A stretch of DNA of 64,000 nucleotides from positions 62,001-126,000 of the forward strand of contig CANJXC010000004.1 in the NCBI GenBank assembly GCA_947478845.1, written 5' to 3'. The position numbers and the translations under genes are program-made. This document shows, in pieces, positions 27,787 to 39,978 of the stretch; position 1 is the first letter of the stretch; the number at the start of each line of letters is the position of its first letter. The notes under the pieces are model-generated. The model was not told the origin of the DNA. It saw nothing but the letters and a program-made list of their open reading frames with translations, and searched no databases. The stretch comes from Spirochaetales bacterium (GTDB lineage: Bacteria > Spirochaetota > Spirochaetia > JABEVK01).

Positions 27787-29321
27787 GTAAGGCGCTGTTT
27801 GAGTCTCGAATGAAGCCAGGTTGCCACAACCTTAATGCGAGAAAGGTAGCCACTCTCAAGGCGAAGATCGGGGTCGGCGAACGAAAAGTACAGGTAGTCC
27901 AGCTCGAGCAACTGCTTTTGAAGGTCAGTCCAAACCGCCTCCCCTCTGTTTAGGGCTTCCAATGACTCCAACAGCTGTGACAATTTGTCGTGTTCCCTCC
28001 AGGCAAGAAAAGAACTGCTCCCAGACGGTTGCGGGTTAAGAATTGGCGCTTTGGTCGGCTGCGAAGTCAGACTTACTGGCCACTGGTGACGGCGCTCGAT
28101 GCCGAGCTCTAAGCCATCGGAACCAAGCAGGCTGACCCTGTGGGCGACGGGACGAACCAGATCGGCAAGGGCAGCCGCATAGCCTCTCAGTATTCCTGTA
28201 GTACGGAACTTTGCTTTTCCTTCCACGGCCTGATTGAAAGAGGAAGGCCAGGTTCGGGGCTGCTCGACACTCGTGACTCTTGTGGTGGCAAACAGGCGTG
28301 AGGTGTGGGCTGGCGCTCCCTTCGCGTGCGAGCGTCCTTGCGGCCAACTAAAGTCCAGCCCAGTCAGAAAAAGTGGTCCGGTGGTCAGTCGCAGAGCTAC
28401 GGCAACGGCAGCAACACCAACAGAACCCATGGGGTCGAAGATGGGGACTTGAGCCAACTGCCAGTGTTCCCACAGATGCAGGTCGGCGAACTTGGTGGCG
28501 AACCAGAAAACCTCTCCTGTTAGGGCCCTGCGGGTTGCTGGGTGGCTGCTGAGATCAGTAAAAAGTGCAACCGGACGACCTGCGGCAGGCAGAAAATCGC
28601 AGAGATTGACCTGTTGGGCTTCCAGGCAAACTACCCCGTCGGGTTCAATTCCTCCGGCACACAAAACCGGGAGGGCCGTATCGGCCGCCAAGACGCGAAC
28701 GCTTTGTCGGTGTTGCTTCAACAAAGGAAGCCAGGCCTCAAGGCTGGTTCCGGCACCGCAGACAACCACAGGATCGGAACCCCACTGTGGCCAATGGGTA
28801 GGGTTGAACTCGGGTTCTGAAAGGTTATCGAAGAGGTTACGTACCCAAAGCGGGCCTAAATGAAGGCTCGTCAATCGATTTGACCAGTATGTGGTTAGCC
28901 CGCCTTCCAGTCTTTTAAACACGGCTCGGTAACGCGAACCATGCAGAAGCCAGCCGCCATTAAGCGTTAGCCAAAGGCAACGTCTCAAGGAAGCCAGCGG
29001 CAACCTTCTGAAGAGTTGGCGAATTGCTTCTTCTGTGTCAGATTCCAACCAAAATGCCCGTTCGAGGTCCGGGCTATAACTCACAGCAAGCCCCGGCTCT
29101 TTTTCAAACAACACGACGCACGAACTTTGAGGAAGCAACGAGAATAATTCATCAAGACCCCAGCCCTCCAGTGGAGAGGGAACAAACACCAAGGCTTGTG
29201 CAAAAGCAGTGCCCCAAGATTCTACCTGACGGGCAACCTTGAGGTTTTGGCTCAATTCTGTGGTGGTGGCAGAATGGAGCGTACGCCCGTTCCAAATGCG
29301 AACAGGCGGCTCGGGGTTCAC
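27783..29321 (-). CDS. DUF115/MptE-like protein
   Basis: A 512-residue protein with the DUF115 core at about residues 185-300: VVVCGAGTSLEAWLP, then VLAADTALPVLCAGGIEPDGVVCLEAQ, and later FLTGLDFSW. This fold is shared with archaeal MptE (6-hydroxymethylpterin pyrophosphokinase) and with motility-associated proteins of flagellated bacteria, some of which act in flagellin glycosylation. Spirochaetes often carry such proteins. The substrate here is not evident. The ATG overlaps the stop of the upstream PpiD-like gene (ATGA), so they form one unit. The end overlaps lepA by four bases. Confidence 0.75.
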   Translation of the reverse strand: MNPEPPVRIWNGRTLHSATTTELSQNLKVARQVESWGTAFAQALVFVPSPLEGWGLDELFSLLPQSSCVVLFEKEPGLAVSYSPDLERAFWLESDTEEAIRQLFRRLPLASLRRCLWLTLNGGWLLHGSRYRAVFKRLEGGLTTYWSNRLTSLHLGPLWVRNLFDNLSEPEFNPTHWPQWGSDPVVVCGAGTSLEAWLPLLKQHRQSVRVLAADTALPVLCAGGIEPDGVVCLEAQQVNLCDFLPAAGRPVALFTDLSSHPATRRALTGEVFWFATKFADLHLWEHWQLAQVPIFDPMGSVGVAAVAVALRLTTGPLFLTGLDFSWPQGRSHAKGAPAHTSRLFATTRVTSVEQPRTWPSSFNQAVEGKAKFRTTGILRGYAAALADLVRPVAHRVSLLGSDGLELGIERRHQWPVSLTSQPTKAPILNPQPSGSSSFLAWREHDKLSQLLESLEALNRGEAVWTDLQKQLLELDYLYFSFADPDLRLESGYLSRIKVVATWLHSRLKQRLT

Positions 29322-30823
29322 TGGGGGAAGAGACGGTTGATTTCGGACTGGAACTGATCCTTAAACTTAGCTGAACCGAGAATCAACTGTTGGAGGGAAG
29401 AGTTGCGGTCGGAAACCACGAGCGACTCCACGGAGGCGCTCGTCATCGGAGGATCCGTCGTTTCTGCCACCGTCTTGACGGCATCCACACGCAGAACCAC
29501 CACCGACTTGCCGGTGAGCACCGGAGCACTCACCGCTTTTTCTGCGGTGCGAAAGGCTTTTTTAAAGAAATCCTCGTTGGATGACAGGCCCTGGATTACC
29601 GGGTCTTTGGACGCCACGGATAAAGCGGGAAGCAACGAGTTGTTGCCGAAATTGAGTGCAACCCATTCTGTGGCCTGTACCGTCTTTCCGATTGCTTTGG
29701 CAGCTGCTACGAAATCCGTGGTAGCCGAAACCTGGAACTCCTTAGCCTTGATTTCCAAGTAGTCCTCTACGATTCCCCGATCATTCGATAGCAGATAGCT
29801 CTTTACGCTGTCGAGGGTTGCTTGATTCGTTAGATCTGCATCTCGAGCTGGCTCGACCACTTGGTAGATTGTCCACGATTGTCCAGAAACAATCACTTCG
29901 GAAATGCCGCCTTTCGCGAGGGCAAAAACCTTGTCGAGTTCCTCTGCCTTTGCAATCTCTGCCTTCATCTCATGAAATGTCCGGACATTGAGAGCTCCGC
30001 CAGTTTCAGCAAGAGCATCTTTGGACGACGCTTTAGCAAGATCCGCAAAGGGTTTTGAGCCTTTGACAGCATCCTCCCTAATTTTTTTTGCTTCGGCTTC
30101 GGTAGAATTGATTGTTATTCGGCTGAGGTTGATTGTCCGGAACAAACCCTTGTTTTTCTCACCATAGGCTTTGACTTGGTCCGCTGGAAAGTCGGAATCG
30201 CCAAAGGTAACGTAGGAGAACTTCCGCTGCGGAAACTGCAGGCTTACAATAAAGTTTTTGGCGGCGGTAGAAAGCCTTGTTCCGTTGGCATAGTCACCAG
30301 AGAACTTTTGAATTAGCAATCCCGCTTCCGTTTCTTGCCGGTAGCGAAACCTGTCAGCTGCTGCAGTGTTTCGGTACAACTCCTCGCTGAAGGCCCCATC
30401 CTGTTGATAGTTGGCATTGTTGACAAGTTGGGAGTCGAGGTACTTGTCGGTGACGACAATTCCGGCTTTTTCGGCCTCATGCTTCAGCCCTACCTGGAGG
30501 GCCGCCTGTTCAAAGGCCTGCCGCCAGACAAGTTGCCGCACCTGGGCCACGTCGGTTTTTTGCGAGAATTGTTCATAGAAGCGGTTCAGGTATTCCACCT
30601 GCTGGGCAAAGTAGTTACCTTGCAAGTACTCGATAGGAAGGCCATCATACGTTCCAAAAACGACGGAAGGCGTTTCCGCCACCTTGGAAACCACAGGGGC
30701 ACCGATAAAGGTGACTACAATAACCACCAGCACCACCCCTGAGAAAATCGTGATTCCCAGGCCATGAGCGCGTTTGTCCTTGGGTGACTTTTCGGGGGTG
30801 AACTTCACAGTGTTGGAAGGCAT
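29318..30823 (-). CDS. PpiD/SurA-like membrane-anchored peptidyl-prolyl isomerase family protein
   Basis: A 501-residue protein with a basic cytoplasmic start, one membrane helix (about 25-47) and a long periplasmic part. The SurA_N/PpiD-type helical domain is at about 60-200. A parvulin-like region is at about 225-325 (FADLAKASSKDALAETGGALN, then VFALAKGGISEVIVSGQSWTIYQVVE). The rest continues the chaperone-like helices. It is expected to help outer-membrane and secreted proteins fold as they leave the translocon. AAGGA lies six bases before the ATG. It is the first gene of a pair with the DUF115 gene. Confidence 0.85.
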   Translation of the reverse strand: MPSNTVKFTPEKSPKDKRAHGLGITIFSGVVLVVIVVTFIGAPVVSKVAETPSVVFGTYDGLPIEYLQGNYFAQQVEYLNRFYEQFSQKTDVAQVRQLVWRQAFEQAALQVGLKHEAEKAGIVVTDKYLDSQLVNNANYQQDGAFSEELYRNTAAADRFRYRQETEAGLLIQKFSGDYANGTRLSTAAKNFIVSLQFPQRKFSYVTFGDSDFPADQVKAYGEKNKGLFRTINLSRITINSTEAEAKKIREDAVKGSKPFADLAKASSKDALAETGGALNVRTFHEMKAEIAKAEELDKVFALAKGGISEVIVSGQSWTIYQVVEPARDADLTNQATLDSVKSYLLSNDRGIVEDYLEIKAKEFQVSATTDFVAAAKAIGKTVQATEWVALNFGNNSLLPALSVASKDPVIQGLSSNEDFFKKAFRTAEKAVSAPVLTGKSVVVLRVDAVKTVAETTDPPMTSASVESLVVSDRNSSLQQLILGSAKFKDQFQSEINRLFPQ

Positions 30824-30854
30824 GTCTATTCCTTAGGGCGAGATTTGAGTTGAC

Positions 30855-30883
30855 AAAGTAGCATGGAGTAGTTCAACTGTCAA
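30855..30883 (-). promoter_or_regulatory. Promoter of the ppiD-like gene
   Basis: On the minus strand: TTGACA (30878-30883), 17-base spacer, TACTTT (30855-30860) preceded by TGC as an extended -10. The same spot contains a perfect inverted repeat GTTGACA/TGTCAAC (30849-30855 and 30878-30884) that could bind a regulator. Confidence 0.5.
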
Positions 30884-30887
30884 CGAA

Positions 30888-30913
30888 CGGTAAGGCGCTC
30901 AAAAGCCTTGCCG
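30888..30913. other. Nine-pair hairpin between minus-strand genes
   Basis: CGGTAAGGC pairs with GCCTTGCCG (one G-T pair) across an eight-base loop. It lies after the small reading frame that ends the secA group and just before the ppiD-like promoter. It may end upstream transcription, but no clear T run follows on the minus strand. Confidence 0.4.
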
Positions 30914-30942
30914 GGTTTGATGATAAACAGTTCTTTCTCCTC

Positions 30943-31056
30943 TCACTCGGCCTTAATCTGACTTCTCAGCGATGGATCCATTTCCTTCGAATCCTTAGGT
31001 TTCGTCTTTGGGGCTCCCATCATGCTAGTCTCTGGCCGAGGGACCTTGAAATGCAC
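30943..31056 (-). CDS. Possible 37-residue protein after the propeller gene
   Basis: A GTG directly after the TAA of the propeller gene opens a frame of 37 codons in the same phase. The peptide is charged and Lys-rich (APKTKPKDSKEMDPSLRSQ). GGAAAG lies seven bases before the GTG. It could be a small coupled protein, or a former C-terminal tail of the propeller protein reached only by stop-codon read-through. I see no family. The remaining 120 bases up to the ppiD-like gene hold a hairpin and a promoter. Confidence 0.35.
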   Translation of the reverse strand: MHFKVPRPETSMMGAPKTKPKDSKEMDPSLRSQIKAE

Positions 31057-32790
31057 TTAAGGACTTTCCAAGATTTCTTGAAAGAACTTCTGCGCCTTCA
31101 AACGGATTAAGCGAGGCAGTTCAGCCTGGTAAATGGCGGTCACCATCGGGACCATCGCAGCGTCGGAATTGTTTCCACCCGCGAGCCAAAGATCGCGGGC
31201 ACAATCGAGCAAGGCATCGGCAAGAACCGGTTCGGCAGGTCGCCGACCTTGCACGAGGGCCAAAGTGCGCATGATTTGGCCGTCACCGTCCCAACCTGTC
31301 GCCGCAAGGGCACGAGAACCCTGAGCAAGGTTTACGGCGTCAAACTCCCGGCTGAGGAGAACCAGCAAATCATCGCGGTCTTCGGGATTCGAGGTGTGAG
31401 TTAGCAGCCGGTAAGCTCGCAGCCGGTTACCTGGCCAGTTATTCACGACTTGATTGTTCCGGAACTCCAGATCGGTCAACCCGGAATGCAGAATTTTGAG
31501 CAATATGACGTTGGCGAACGGCCAGGTGGAAAGCAAAGTGCCTTGCTCGTCCTTTTCTTCGAACAGTTCGAGAACCCGCTGCTGCTTGATGTCGTCTCCC
31601 GAAGAGGCCAGTTGGAGGAAATAGCCGAACTCAGGTTCATCTGCCCAGTTTTGGGTCCGAGCCAAAAGAGCCGTGGGCCGAGTGGTTGACCATGCCCGTT
31701 GTGGACCACCACCATTTTGCGCCCACGAAAATGGGGCCAGGGAACCGCCTTGAAGGACTTGCAGGACCCAGTCGTTGCCCCCCCATGCCAGCAGGCCGCC
31801 CTTAGTCAAAACCGGCGAAGTACACGGGCTAGCACCACCAAATTTTCCCAAAAAATGGCCGTCGTAGGACCACTGTTCCATACCCGATACTGTGGGTACA
31901 AAGACACGCCCCCTATCGTCAATCACCCCTGGACCTAGGGCCCTGCGGGGCAGTGGAACGAGCGTCAACACCGAGCCGAAGGCACCGAGACGACGAAACC
32001 TTCCCGCTTCGGTGACAACCAGCCTGTTTTGTCTGTCGGTAGCGACTCCCAGTATTTCTTGAGAGTCATCAACGCGCTTCCATCCCTCCATTGTTGGCGG
32101 GAGCAGCCAGAGTCCGGTTTCACTCCAAAGGTAGAAGTTTCCCGCGAGGGTCTGAAGAATCCCTCGCGGGCTCCCTAAAACCTGCCAAGTTCGCGTCAGG
32201 TTACCTTGGTGGTCAAGGAGCACCAGTTTTGCCGGTCCAGCCACGAAAAGGCCCAGACTGTCGTCGTTGAGGGCAAACAAGGGAGTGAACTCTAAATTGG
32301 CGGCCCAAAGTTGCACTCCATGGCCATTCCATGACTCGAGATGGCCGTCGCACCAGGTTTGGTAAAGGTGACCATTGGCGTCCCAAACAGTCGGGGTTGC
32401 AGGTACTGACGGATAGGTTAGGGCAAATTGTCCAGCTAAGTGTAACGTCTTTTTGTCATAGGCCAACACGTCGACCCGACCCGAGACCTGGGGGACCGCC
32501 AAGAGCTGAAGCGGCCCGCTCGGTGCCACCGAAACTGGCAATGCGATCCTAGAGCCCGCTTGCCACGAGGCCAGCACATTTGCTCGCGCGTCTACCACCG
32601 ACACGCTCTGATCCTCACAGGGGGCTAGGAGTTCACCGTCGGGCAAGGCTGAAAGGCCAAAGATCATGCGGCCGGGAAACAGCCTCTGCCCCGACGGGGC
32701 TGGTTCCGGGAGGGTTGCTGACAAAGCCAAAGTTCCGGTAGAGGCCAACAGCAGAATCAGAAGAAGTCTGCCTGCGTTCTCAGCGGCCAA
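31057..32790 (-). CDS. Exported beta-propeller-like protein
   Basis: From a TTG at 32790 the protein has 577 residues and starts [18 protein letters not shown], a signal peptide. Residues 30-330 show repeated strand patterns of a WD40/PQQ-like propeller (for example WDANGHLYQTWCDGHLESW). The C-terminal 200 residues are helical and HEAT-like (LLKILHSGLTDLEF, LRAYRLLTHTSNPEDRDDLLVLLSR). An ATG at 32850 lies in frame but would overlap the methyltransferase gene by 71 bases and put a basic stretch before the signal. The family is not recognised. It is probably in the same transcript as the methyltransferase, fusA and secA. Confidence 0.75.
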   Translation of the reverse strand: MAAENAGRLLLILLLASTGTLALSATLPEPAPSGQRLFPGRMIFGLSALPDGELLAPCEDQSVSVVDARANVLASWQAGSRIALPVSVAPSGPLQLLAVPQVSGRVDVLAYDKKTLHLAGQFALTYPSVPATPTVWDANGHLYQTWCDGHLESWNGHGVQLWAANLEFTPLFALNDDSLGLFVAGPAKLVLLDHQGNLTRTWQVLGSPRGILQTLAGNFYLWSETGLWLLPPTMEGWKRVDDSQEILGVATDRQNRLVVTEAGRFRRLGAFGSVLTLVPLPRRALGPGVIDDRGRVFVPTVSGMEQWSYDGHFLGKFGGASPCTSPVLTKGGLLAWGGNDWVLQVLQGGSLAPFSWAQNGGGPQRAWSTTRPTALLARTQNWADEPEFGYFLQLASSGDDIKQQRVLELFEEKDEQGTLLSTWPFANVILLKILHSGLTDLEFRNNQVVNNWPGNRLRAYRLLTHTSNPEDRDDLLVLLSREFDAVNLAQGSRALAATGWDGDGQIMRTLALVQGRRPAEPVLADALLDCARDLWLAGGNNSDAAMVPMVTAIYQAELPRLIRLKAQKFFQEILESP

Positions 32791-33907
32791 AGTGAGCCAC
32801 CGCCTCGATATGACTGGTCTGAGGGTAGAAATCAAAGAGAGTGAGGGCACTAAGCCGATATCCGACAGTTGCCAGATCCGCAGTATCGCGAGCCAAGGTA
32901 TCTGGGTTGCAACTCACATACACAAGGCTTTCGGTGGGGTGCTCTCCGAGAAACTGTTTGGCTTGTGACGAAAGCCCGGTCCGAGGAGGGTCGACCACGA
33001 TGGCATCCCAGCCGGGAGTATTGCGAGGAAGCGACCTTGCCCAACGTTCCAAACTGGAACACACGAACTCGTGAAGGGGGCCTGTTATGTTTTTTCTTGC
33101 CAAGGCCAGCGCAGAGGTATTCTCCTCTACCACAGTAACCTGCTCAAAGCGGTCGGCAAGAAAAGCACCGAAGAGTCCAACTCCTGCGTACAGGTCGAGG
33201 GCACGTTTTCCCTTTGCTGGAACGCCTTCGAGCACTTTGGCCAAAAAGGCAGGCATCAGAGCGAGGTTTGACTGGAAGAATCCCTCGGTTGCAACCAGAA
33301 AAGGCTTGCCCGCAACTTCAACCTGTAAGGGATCACGGTCTTGCTCCCAAGCGGTTTGCGCAGGTGCAAAGACTGTGGTTCGTCCTACTTTCAGCTGAGG
33401 CGCTCCTGCAAGAAGCAGATCGGAGAACCCCGGAGCCGCCACCGGACAAACTCGGATGTCGACGACTTCCTGCGAATGTCGACTCATAAAACCAACGTTA
33501 CCCTGCTCGGTCTTATGCAGTTGCAACCTAACCCGGTAAGCCCATTCAGGACCCGCAACAACCGGTGGCAGTGGAATCTCAAATTTGCCGATGCGGCGAA
33601 AGCTCTCCTGCACCAGAAGTTGTTTCTGACGACGTTGAGCTTCCTCGGTCAAGTGCATGAAGTCACAGCCTCCACAACGCCCGTAGAGGGGGCAGGGGGG
33701 CTCCCTTCGTTCGGAGGAGGCCACCAACACGGCGTCCAGACGCCCTCGGGAGAAACCTTTTTCGTGACGTACTACAGAGTATCGAATCACCTCTCCGGGC
33801 AGTGCCCCGGGAACGAAAACCAGCGGGCCAGAAGCACGTACCAATCCCTCGCCGCCGGAGACCAGTTTTTCAACGGTCCCGATGAAACTCTCAGGACTTT
33901 GGTGCAA
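32780..33907 (-). CDS. RlmD/TrmA-type RNA uracil-C5 methyltransferase
   Basis: A 375-residue SAM-dependent methyltransferase that makes 5-methyluridine in rRNA or tRNA. It has an N-terminal TRAM-like domain (about 8-60) and 4Fe-4S cysteines in [10 protein letters not shown] plus a later CPV. The SAM site is [15 protein letters not shown], the catalytic region [13 protein letters not shown], and the nucleophile Cys lies in [12 protein letters not shown]. Which RNA base it modifies cannot be told from sequence; the Fe-S cluster favours the RlmD/RlmC branch. It overlaps fusA upstream by 17 bases and the propeller gene downstream by 11. Confidence 0.9.
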   Translation of the reverse strand: MHQSPESFIGTVEKLVSGGEGLVRASGPLVFVPGALPGEVIRYSVVRHEKGFSRGRLDAVLVASSERREPPCPLYGRCGGCDFMHLTEEAQRRQKQLLVQESFRRIGKFEIPLPPVVAGPEWAYRVRLQLHKTEQGNVGFMSRHSQEVVDIRVCPVAAPGFSDLLLAGAPQLKVGRTTVFAPAQTAWEQDRDPLQVEVAGKPFLVATEGFFQSNLALMPAFLAKVLEGVPAKGKRALDLYAGVGLFGAFLADRFEQVTVVEENTSALALARKNITGPLHEFVCSSLERWARSLPRNTPGWDAIVVDPPRTGLSSQAKQFLGEHPTESLVYVSCNPDTLARDTADLATVGYRLSALTLFDFYPQTSHIEAVAHFGR

Positions 33908-35915
33908 AGTGGCTGAACTCCATGCTGAAGGTACCCCGGCCCTGTGTCATGCTGCGAAGGCCTGTAGTAAATCCGAACATCTTTACCATAGGTACCTCGC
34001 CATGAACAATTTCCCTGGTGGCTTGGCTGTCCATGGAATGCACAATGCCACCCTTCTGGCTTAGATAGCCCACGACTTCACCAACGAACTCCCGGGGACA
34101 GAGAATAGTAACTTTCATGATCGGTTCCAGTTGAACCGGCGACCCCTTGCGGGCGGCGTTGTCGAAGCCCAGAGACCCCGCTGCCTCAAAGGCAAACTCG
34201 GAGGCCGTCAGTTCGTCGTAGCGTGCCGCCGTGAGGGTCACATCGACATCAATCATGGGATAGCCAAACAAGACACCGCTGGTAAATGCTCCCCGCACAC
34301 CCCGTTCGACGGCTTCCTGAAACAATTGCGGAAGGGTTGTACGGGGCAGCTGGCTCCGGAAGGCATTACCACTGCCGCGGGCACCTGGTTTGACTTCTAG
34401 GGTAATCTGGGCGTGATTAGGCTTATTGGCCAGAACACGGTCGAAAACTTCCGTGTGGACAACCGGAATGACCACCGTTTCCCGGTAGCTGACTTGAGGG
34501 TTGCCCACCCGGGCCTTAACCCGGAACTCTTTGGTGATTCTGGTGATCAGCACGTCGAGGTGCAATTCTCCCATACCGGAAATCAAAGTCTGCCCGGTCT
34601 CTTTGTCTTCCTTGACCAGAAACGTAGGGTCTTCGAGCATCAACGTGCTCAGTACTGTAGCTAACTTGCCAGCCTCTTCGGTACTCTGCGGTTCGATGGC
34701 CACGCTGATCACTGGCTGGGGAAACTGCATTTGTTCGAGGAGCACCGGATAATTCTCCATGCCCAAGGTGTCGCCTGTTTGGCTTTCCTTGAGCCCAACA
34801 ATGACCCCAATATCCCCGGCAGCGAGGGAATCTACGGCCTCGGTTCGGTTGGCATGCATCCTCAGGAGTCGGTTGACACGCTCCCGCTTCTTTTTCCCGA
34901 TGTTGAGGACTTGGCTCCCGCTTTTGAGGGTTCCGGAGTAAACCCTCACATAGCTGTAGAGGCCAGACTGCGGGTCATTCTGAATTTTGAACACAAGCGC
35001 GAGGAGATTCCCCGCAGAATCCGGGGTCACCTCGACCTCTTTTTCTTGTTTTTGGTGATAGCCACGAAACGGAGGAACATCTTCGGGAGAGGGAAGGTAG
35101 TCAATGATACCATCCAAAAGCGGTTGAACCCCAATATTGCGCAGCGAGGCTCCCGCAAAAACAGGAACAACCTTGAGGTCAAGCACAGCATGACGAAGTG
35201 TGGCCTTGATAAGGTGTAGCGGAACTTCAGTCCCCTCTAGGTACAACTCTGTCATTTCATCGCTGAAAGCCGAAAGACCGTCGATAAGTGCATCGCGGGC
35301 CTCCAAGGCGGCGGGAGCACGGGAAGGATCAACGGAGGAGCGAAGCATTTCTGTGCCGTCCTGTCCTGTCCAGCGGAGCTCTTCGAGAGTGAGGAGATCG
35401 ATGACTCCCTCGAAGCTATTTTCTGACCCAATAGGAAGTTGAACTGCCAAAGGATAGGCACCGAGCTTAGAGTGTATCTCTGCAAGGACCATGGCAAAGT
35501 CTGCTCCGACACGGTCCATCTTGTTGACGTAGGCTATTCGGGGAACCTTGTAGCGGTCGGCTTGGTGCCACACGGTTTCTGATTGGGGCTCAACACCGTC
35601 GACTGCGGAGAACACACCGACCGCTCCGTCGAGCACTCGAAGCGAACGTTCCACCTCAGCGGTGAAGTCCACGTGCCCGGGTGTATCAATAAGGTTGATC
35701 TGCCAGTCGTGCCATAGGCAGGTGGTCGCGGCCGAAGTGATGGTGATACCACGGTCCTGCTCTTGTTCCATCCAATCCATGGTGGCGCTTCCCGAGTCTA
35801 CCTCGCCAATCTTGTGCGTCTTGCCGGTATAGAAAAGAATCCGTTCTGACGTAGTGGTTTTTCCAGCATCGATGTGGGCCATGATGCCGATGTTCCGCAG
35901 TCCCTTGATTGCCAT
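33891..35915 (-). CDS. fusA: Elongation factor G
   Basis: A 674-residue translocase GTPase with all five EF-G domains. The G domain has [19 protein letters not shown] (G1), [13 protein letters not shown] (switch I), [17 protein letters not shown] (G3) and NKMDRVGAD (G4). Spirochaetes usually encode two EF-G forms, one for translocation and one for ribosome recycling; I cannot tell from this copy alone which it is. AAGGAC lies about 12 bases before the ATG. It is 18 bases after secA on the minus strand, so the two probably share the secA promoter. Confidence 0.94.
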   Translation of the reverse strand: MAIKGLRNIGIMAHIDAGKTTTSERILFYTGKTHKIGEVDSGSATMDWMEQEQDRGITITSAATTCLWHDWQINLIDTPGHVDFTAEVERSLRVLDGAVGVFSAVDGVEPQSETVWHQADRYKVPRIAYVNKMDRVGADFAMVLAEIHSKLGAYPLAVQLPIGSENSFEGVIDLLTLEELRWTGQDGTEMLRSSVDPSRAPAALEARDALIDGLSAFSDEMTELYLEGTEVPLHLIKATLRHAVLDLKVVPVFAGASLRNIGVQPLLDGIIDYLPSPEDVPPFRGYHQKQEKEVEVTPDSAGNLLALVFKIQNDPQSGLYSYVRVYSGTLKSGSQVLNIGKKKRERVNRLLRMHANRTEAVDSLAAGDIGVIVGLKESQTGDTLGMENYPVLLEQMQFPQPVISVAIEPQSTEEAGKLATVLSTLMLEDPTFLVKEDKETGQTLISGMGELHLDVLITRITKEFRVKARVGNPQVSYRETVVIPVVHTEVFDRVLANKPNHAQITLEVKPGARGSGNAFRSQLPRTTLPQLFQEAVERGVRGAFTSGVLFGYPMIDVDVTLTAARYDELTASEFAFEAAGSLGFDNAARKGSPVQLEPIMKVTILCPREFVGEVVGYLSQKGGIVHSMDSQATREIVHGEVPMVKMFGFTTGLRSMTQGRGTFSMEFSHFAPKS

Positions 35916-35933
35916 CGGTTTGACCAGTCCTTC

Positions 35934-38666
<2,733 letters not shown>

Positions 38667-38672
38667 GGCAAC

Positions 38673-38701
38673 ACTCTAAAGAAACACCCCCCTGCGGTCA
38701 A
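38673..38701 (-). promoter_or_regulatory. secA promoter, leaderless arrangement
   Basis: On the minus strand: TTGACC (38696-38701), 17-base spacer, TAGAGT (38673-38678), six bases to the secA ATG. The -35 box is only six bases from the -35 of the divergent lipoprotein gene. Confidence 0.55.
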
Positions 38702-38707
38702 GGTTCA

Positions 38708-38736
38708 TTGACCCTCCCGGGGGGCCTTGGTATCCT
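38708..38736 (+). promoter_or_regulatory. Promoter of the 38.7 kb lipoprotein gene, leaderless arrangement
   Basis: TTGACC (38708-38713), 17-base spacer, TATCCT (38731-38736), six bases to the ATG at 38743. No Shine-Dalgarno site precedes the ATG. It is the mirror image of the secA promoter. Confidence 0.55.
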
Positions 38737-38742
38737 CTGCCC

Positions 38743-39978
38743 ATGAAGGCCTTTGTGTCGGTGGCGGTTGTAATGGGAGTGCTGGTCTCGTGCGCGCCTT
38801 CGGTACCGCAACTCATGCCCAAGGAGACACTGTTCAAGCTGGAACTGGGCACCTTGGACGATCAGATCGACCTATTTCTCCGCTCTGGGTTGCCCTCGTC
38901 GCTGAACAATAGCTTTGCGTTCTACGACGGTCTGGTTCTCGTCGCCAACGGCAACGCACGCAAGGTGATGGAGTTCTCCTCTTACGGTGATCTGCTAACG
39001 CTGTACTACAACCCGGAGTTTAATCCCGTGCCTTCGCTGCTGGGTACTATTGACTCTTCGGGGGCCCGGGCGCTCAATCCCGTCAAGAACCGCCGTGCGT
39101 TCTCGTATCCGTTCAATGAGATCGGTGTGCTCGCCCTGAGTGCTTCGAATCAACTTTATGCCGAAGACAGGGTGACTCCCGACCGAAGGGTCTTCGATGA
39201 CGCCGAAAACGTAGTGTGGGAAAGCCGTATTCTCCGTTTCAGCAAGGAAGGCCAGTTTCTGGATTTTTTGGGCCAGGAGGGCATCGGAGGTACTCCCTTT
39301 CCGGCTCTAGAACGACTGAGCATCACCGAAAAAGGCGATATCGTGGTCACTTGCCGCACGGGAAAGGGCTGGATGCTCTGGTGGTACGACAGTTTGGGCA
39401 ACCCGCTTCAGAAGTTCCGGGTCGATTTGACAAAACTCCCGTTTCCTGACGCACACGGAGCTACGCTGTTGCCGCATTTGGAAACCATGTACCCTGATTG
39501 GCTGAACCAGGAAGTGCAACTCAAAATCGACTACTTCCAAGAAACGCTTGATGCCACCACCAAAACGCCTTCAGGAATCCAGGTGCTCCACTCGGTGGTC
39601 TGGATCTACGACCTAGCCAAAGGGCAATACTCCTCGCATTACGAAATACCGTTGCTCAAGCGTGAAAGAGCGAAAGGAGCGGCAGAAGACCCAATTGGAG
39701 ACCGCCCTTACGAGTTTATCGGATTGAACGACAACGGCGCGGGCTTCTTCCTCTCAAGCCCTGAGAATCAGAGCCAGCGCTTCTTGGTACTTAGCCGAAG
39801 TGGAGAAGTTCTGCTTGAGCGCAACATCCAGCTCGGAGGCGACAACTCTCTTTTCGCGCAGTACGCCATTTCACCCCACGGTATACTCACCGGATTCCTA
39901 AGCGATGGGCAGGGTGCGGAAGTAGCTTGGTGGCGAAGCGACAAATTGTTGGGGAATTATGTCAAGACTGGTTTCTGA
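38743..39978 (+). CDS. Lipoprotein with propeller-like repeats
   Basis: A 411-residue protein with a lipoprotein signal ending in VLVSC, lipidated Cys17. The rest is mostly beta structure with repeated patterns (LVLVANGNARKVMEFSSYGDL, NQLYAEDRV, RILRFSKEGQFLDFLGQEG, LLERNIQLGG) that suggest an NHL/WD-type propeller. I believe a lipoprotein of this type is conserved among spirochaetes, but I cannot prove the family here. It is divergent from secA, and its end overlaps nnr by 20 bases. Function is unknown; an envelope-assembly role would fit a BamB-like shape, which is inference only. Confidence 0.75.
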   Translation: MKAFVSVAVVMGVLVSCAPSVPQLMPKETLFKLELGTLDDQIDLFLRSGLPSSLNNSFAFYDGLVLVANGNARKVMEFSSYGDLLTLYYNPEFNPVPSLLGTIDSSGARALNPVKNRRAFSYPFNEIGVLALSASNQLYAEDRVTPDRRVFDDAENVVWESRILRFSKEGQFLDFLGQEGIGGTPFPALERLSITEKGDIVVTCRTGKGWMLWWYDSLGNPLQKFRVDLTKLPFPDAHGATLLPHLETMYPDWLNQEVQLKIDYFQETLDATTKTPSGIQVLHSVVWIYDLAKGQYSSHYEIPLLKRERAKGAAEDPIGDRPYEFIGLNDNGAGFFLSSPENQSQRFLVLSRSGEVLLERNIQLGGDNSLFAQYAISPHGILTGFLSDGQGAEVAWWRSDKLLGNYVKTGF

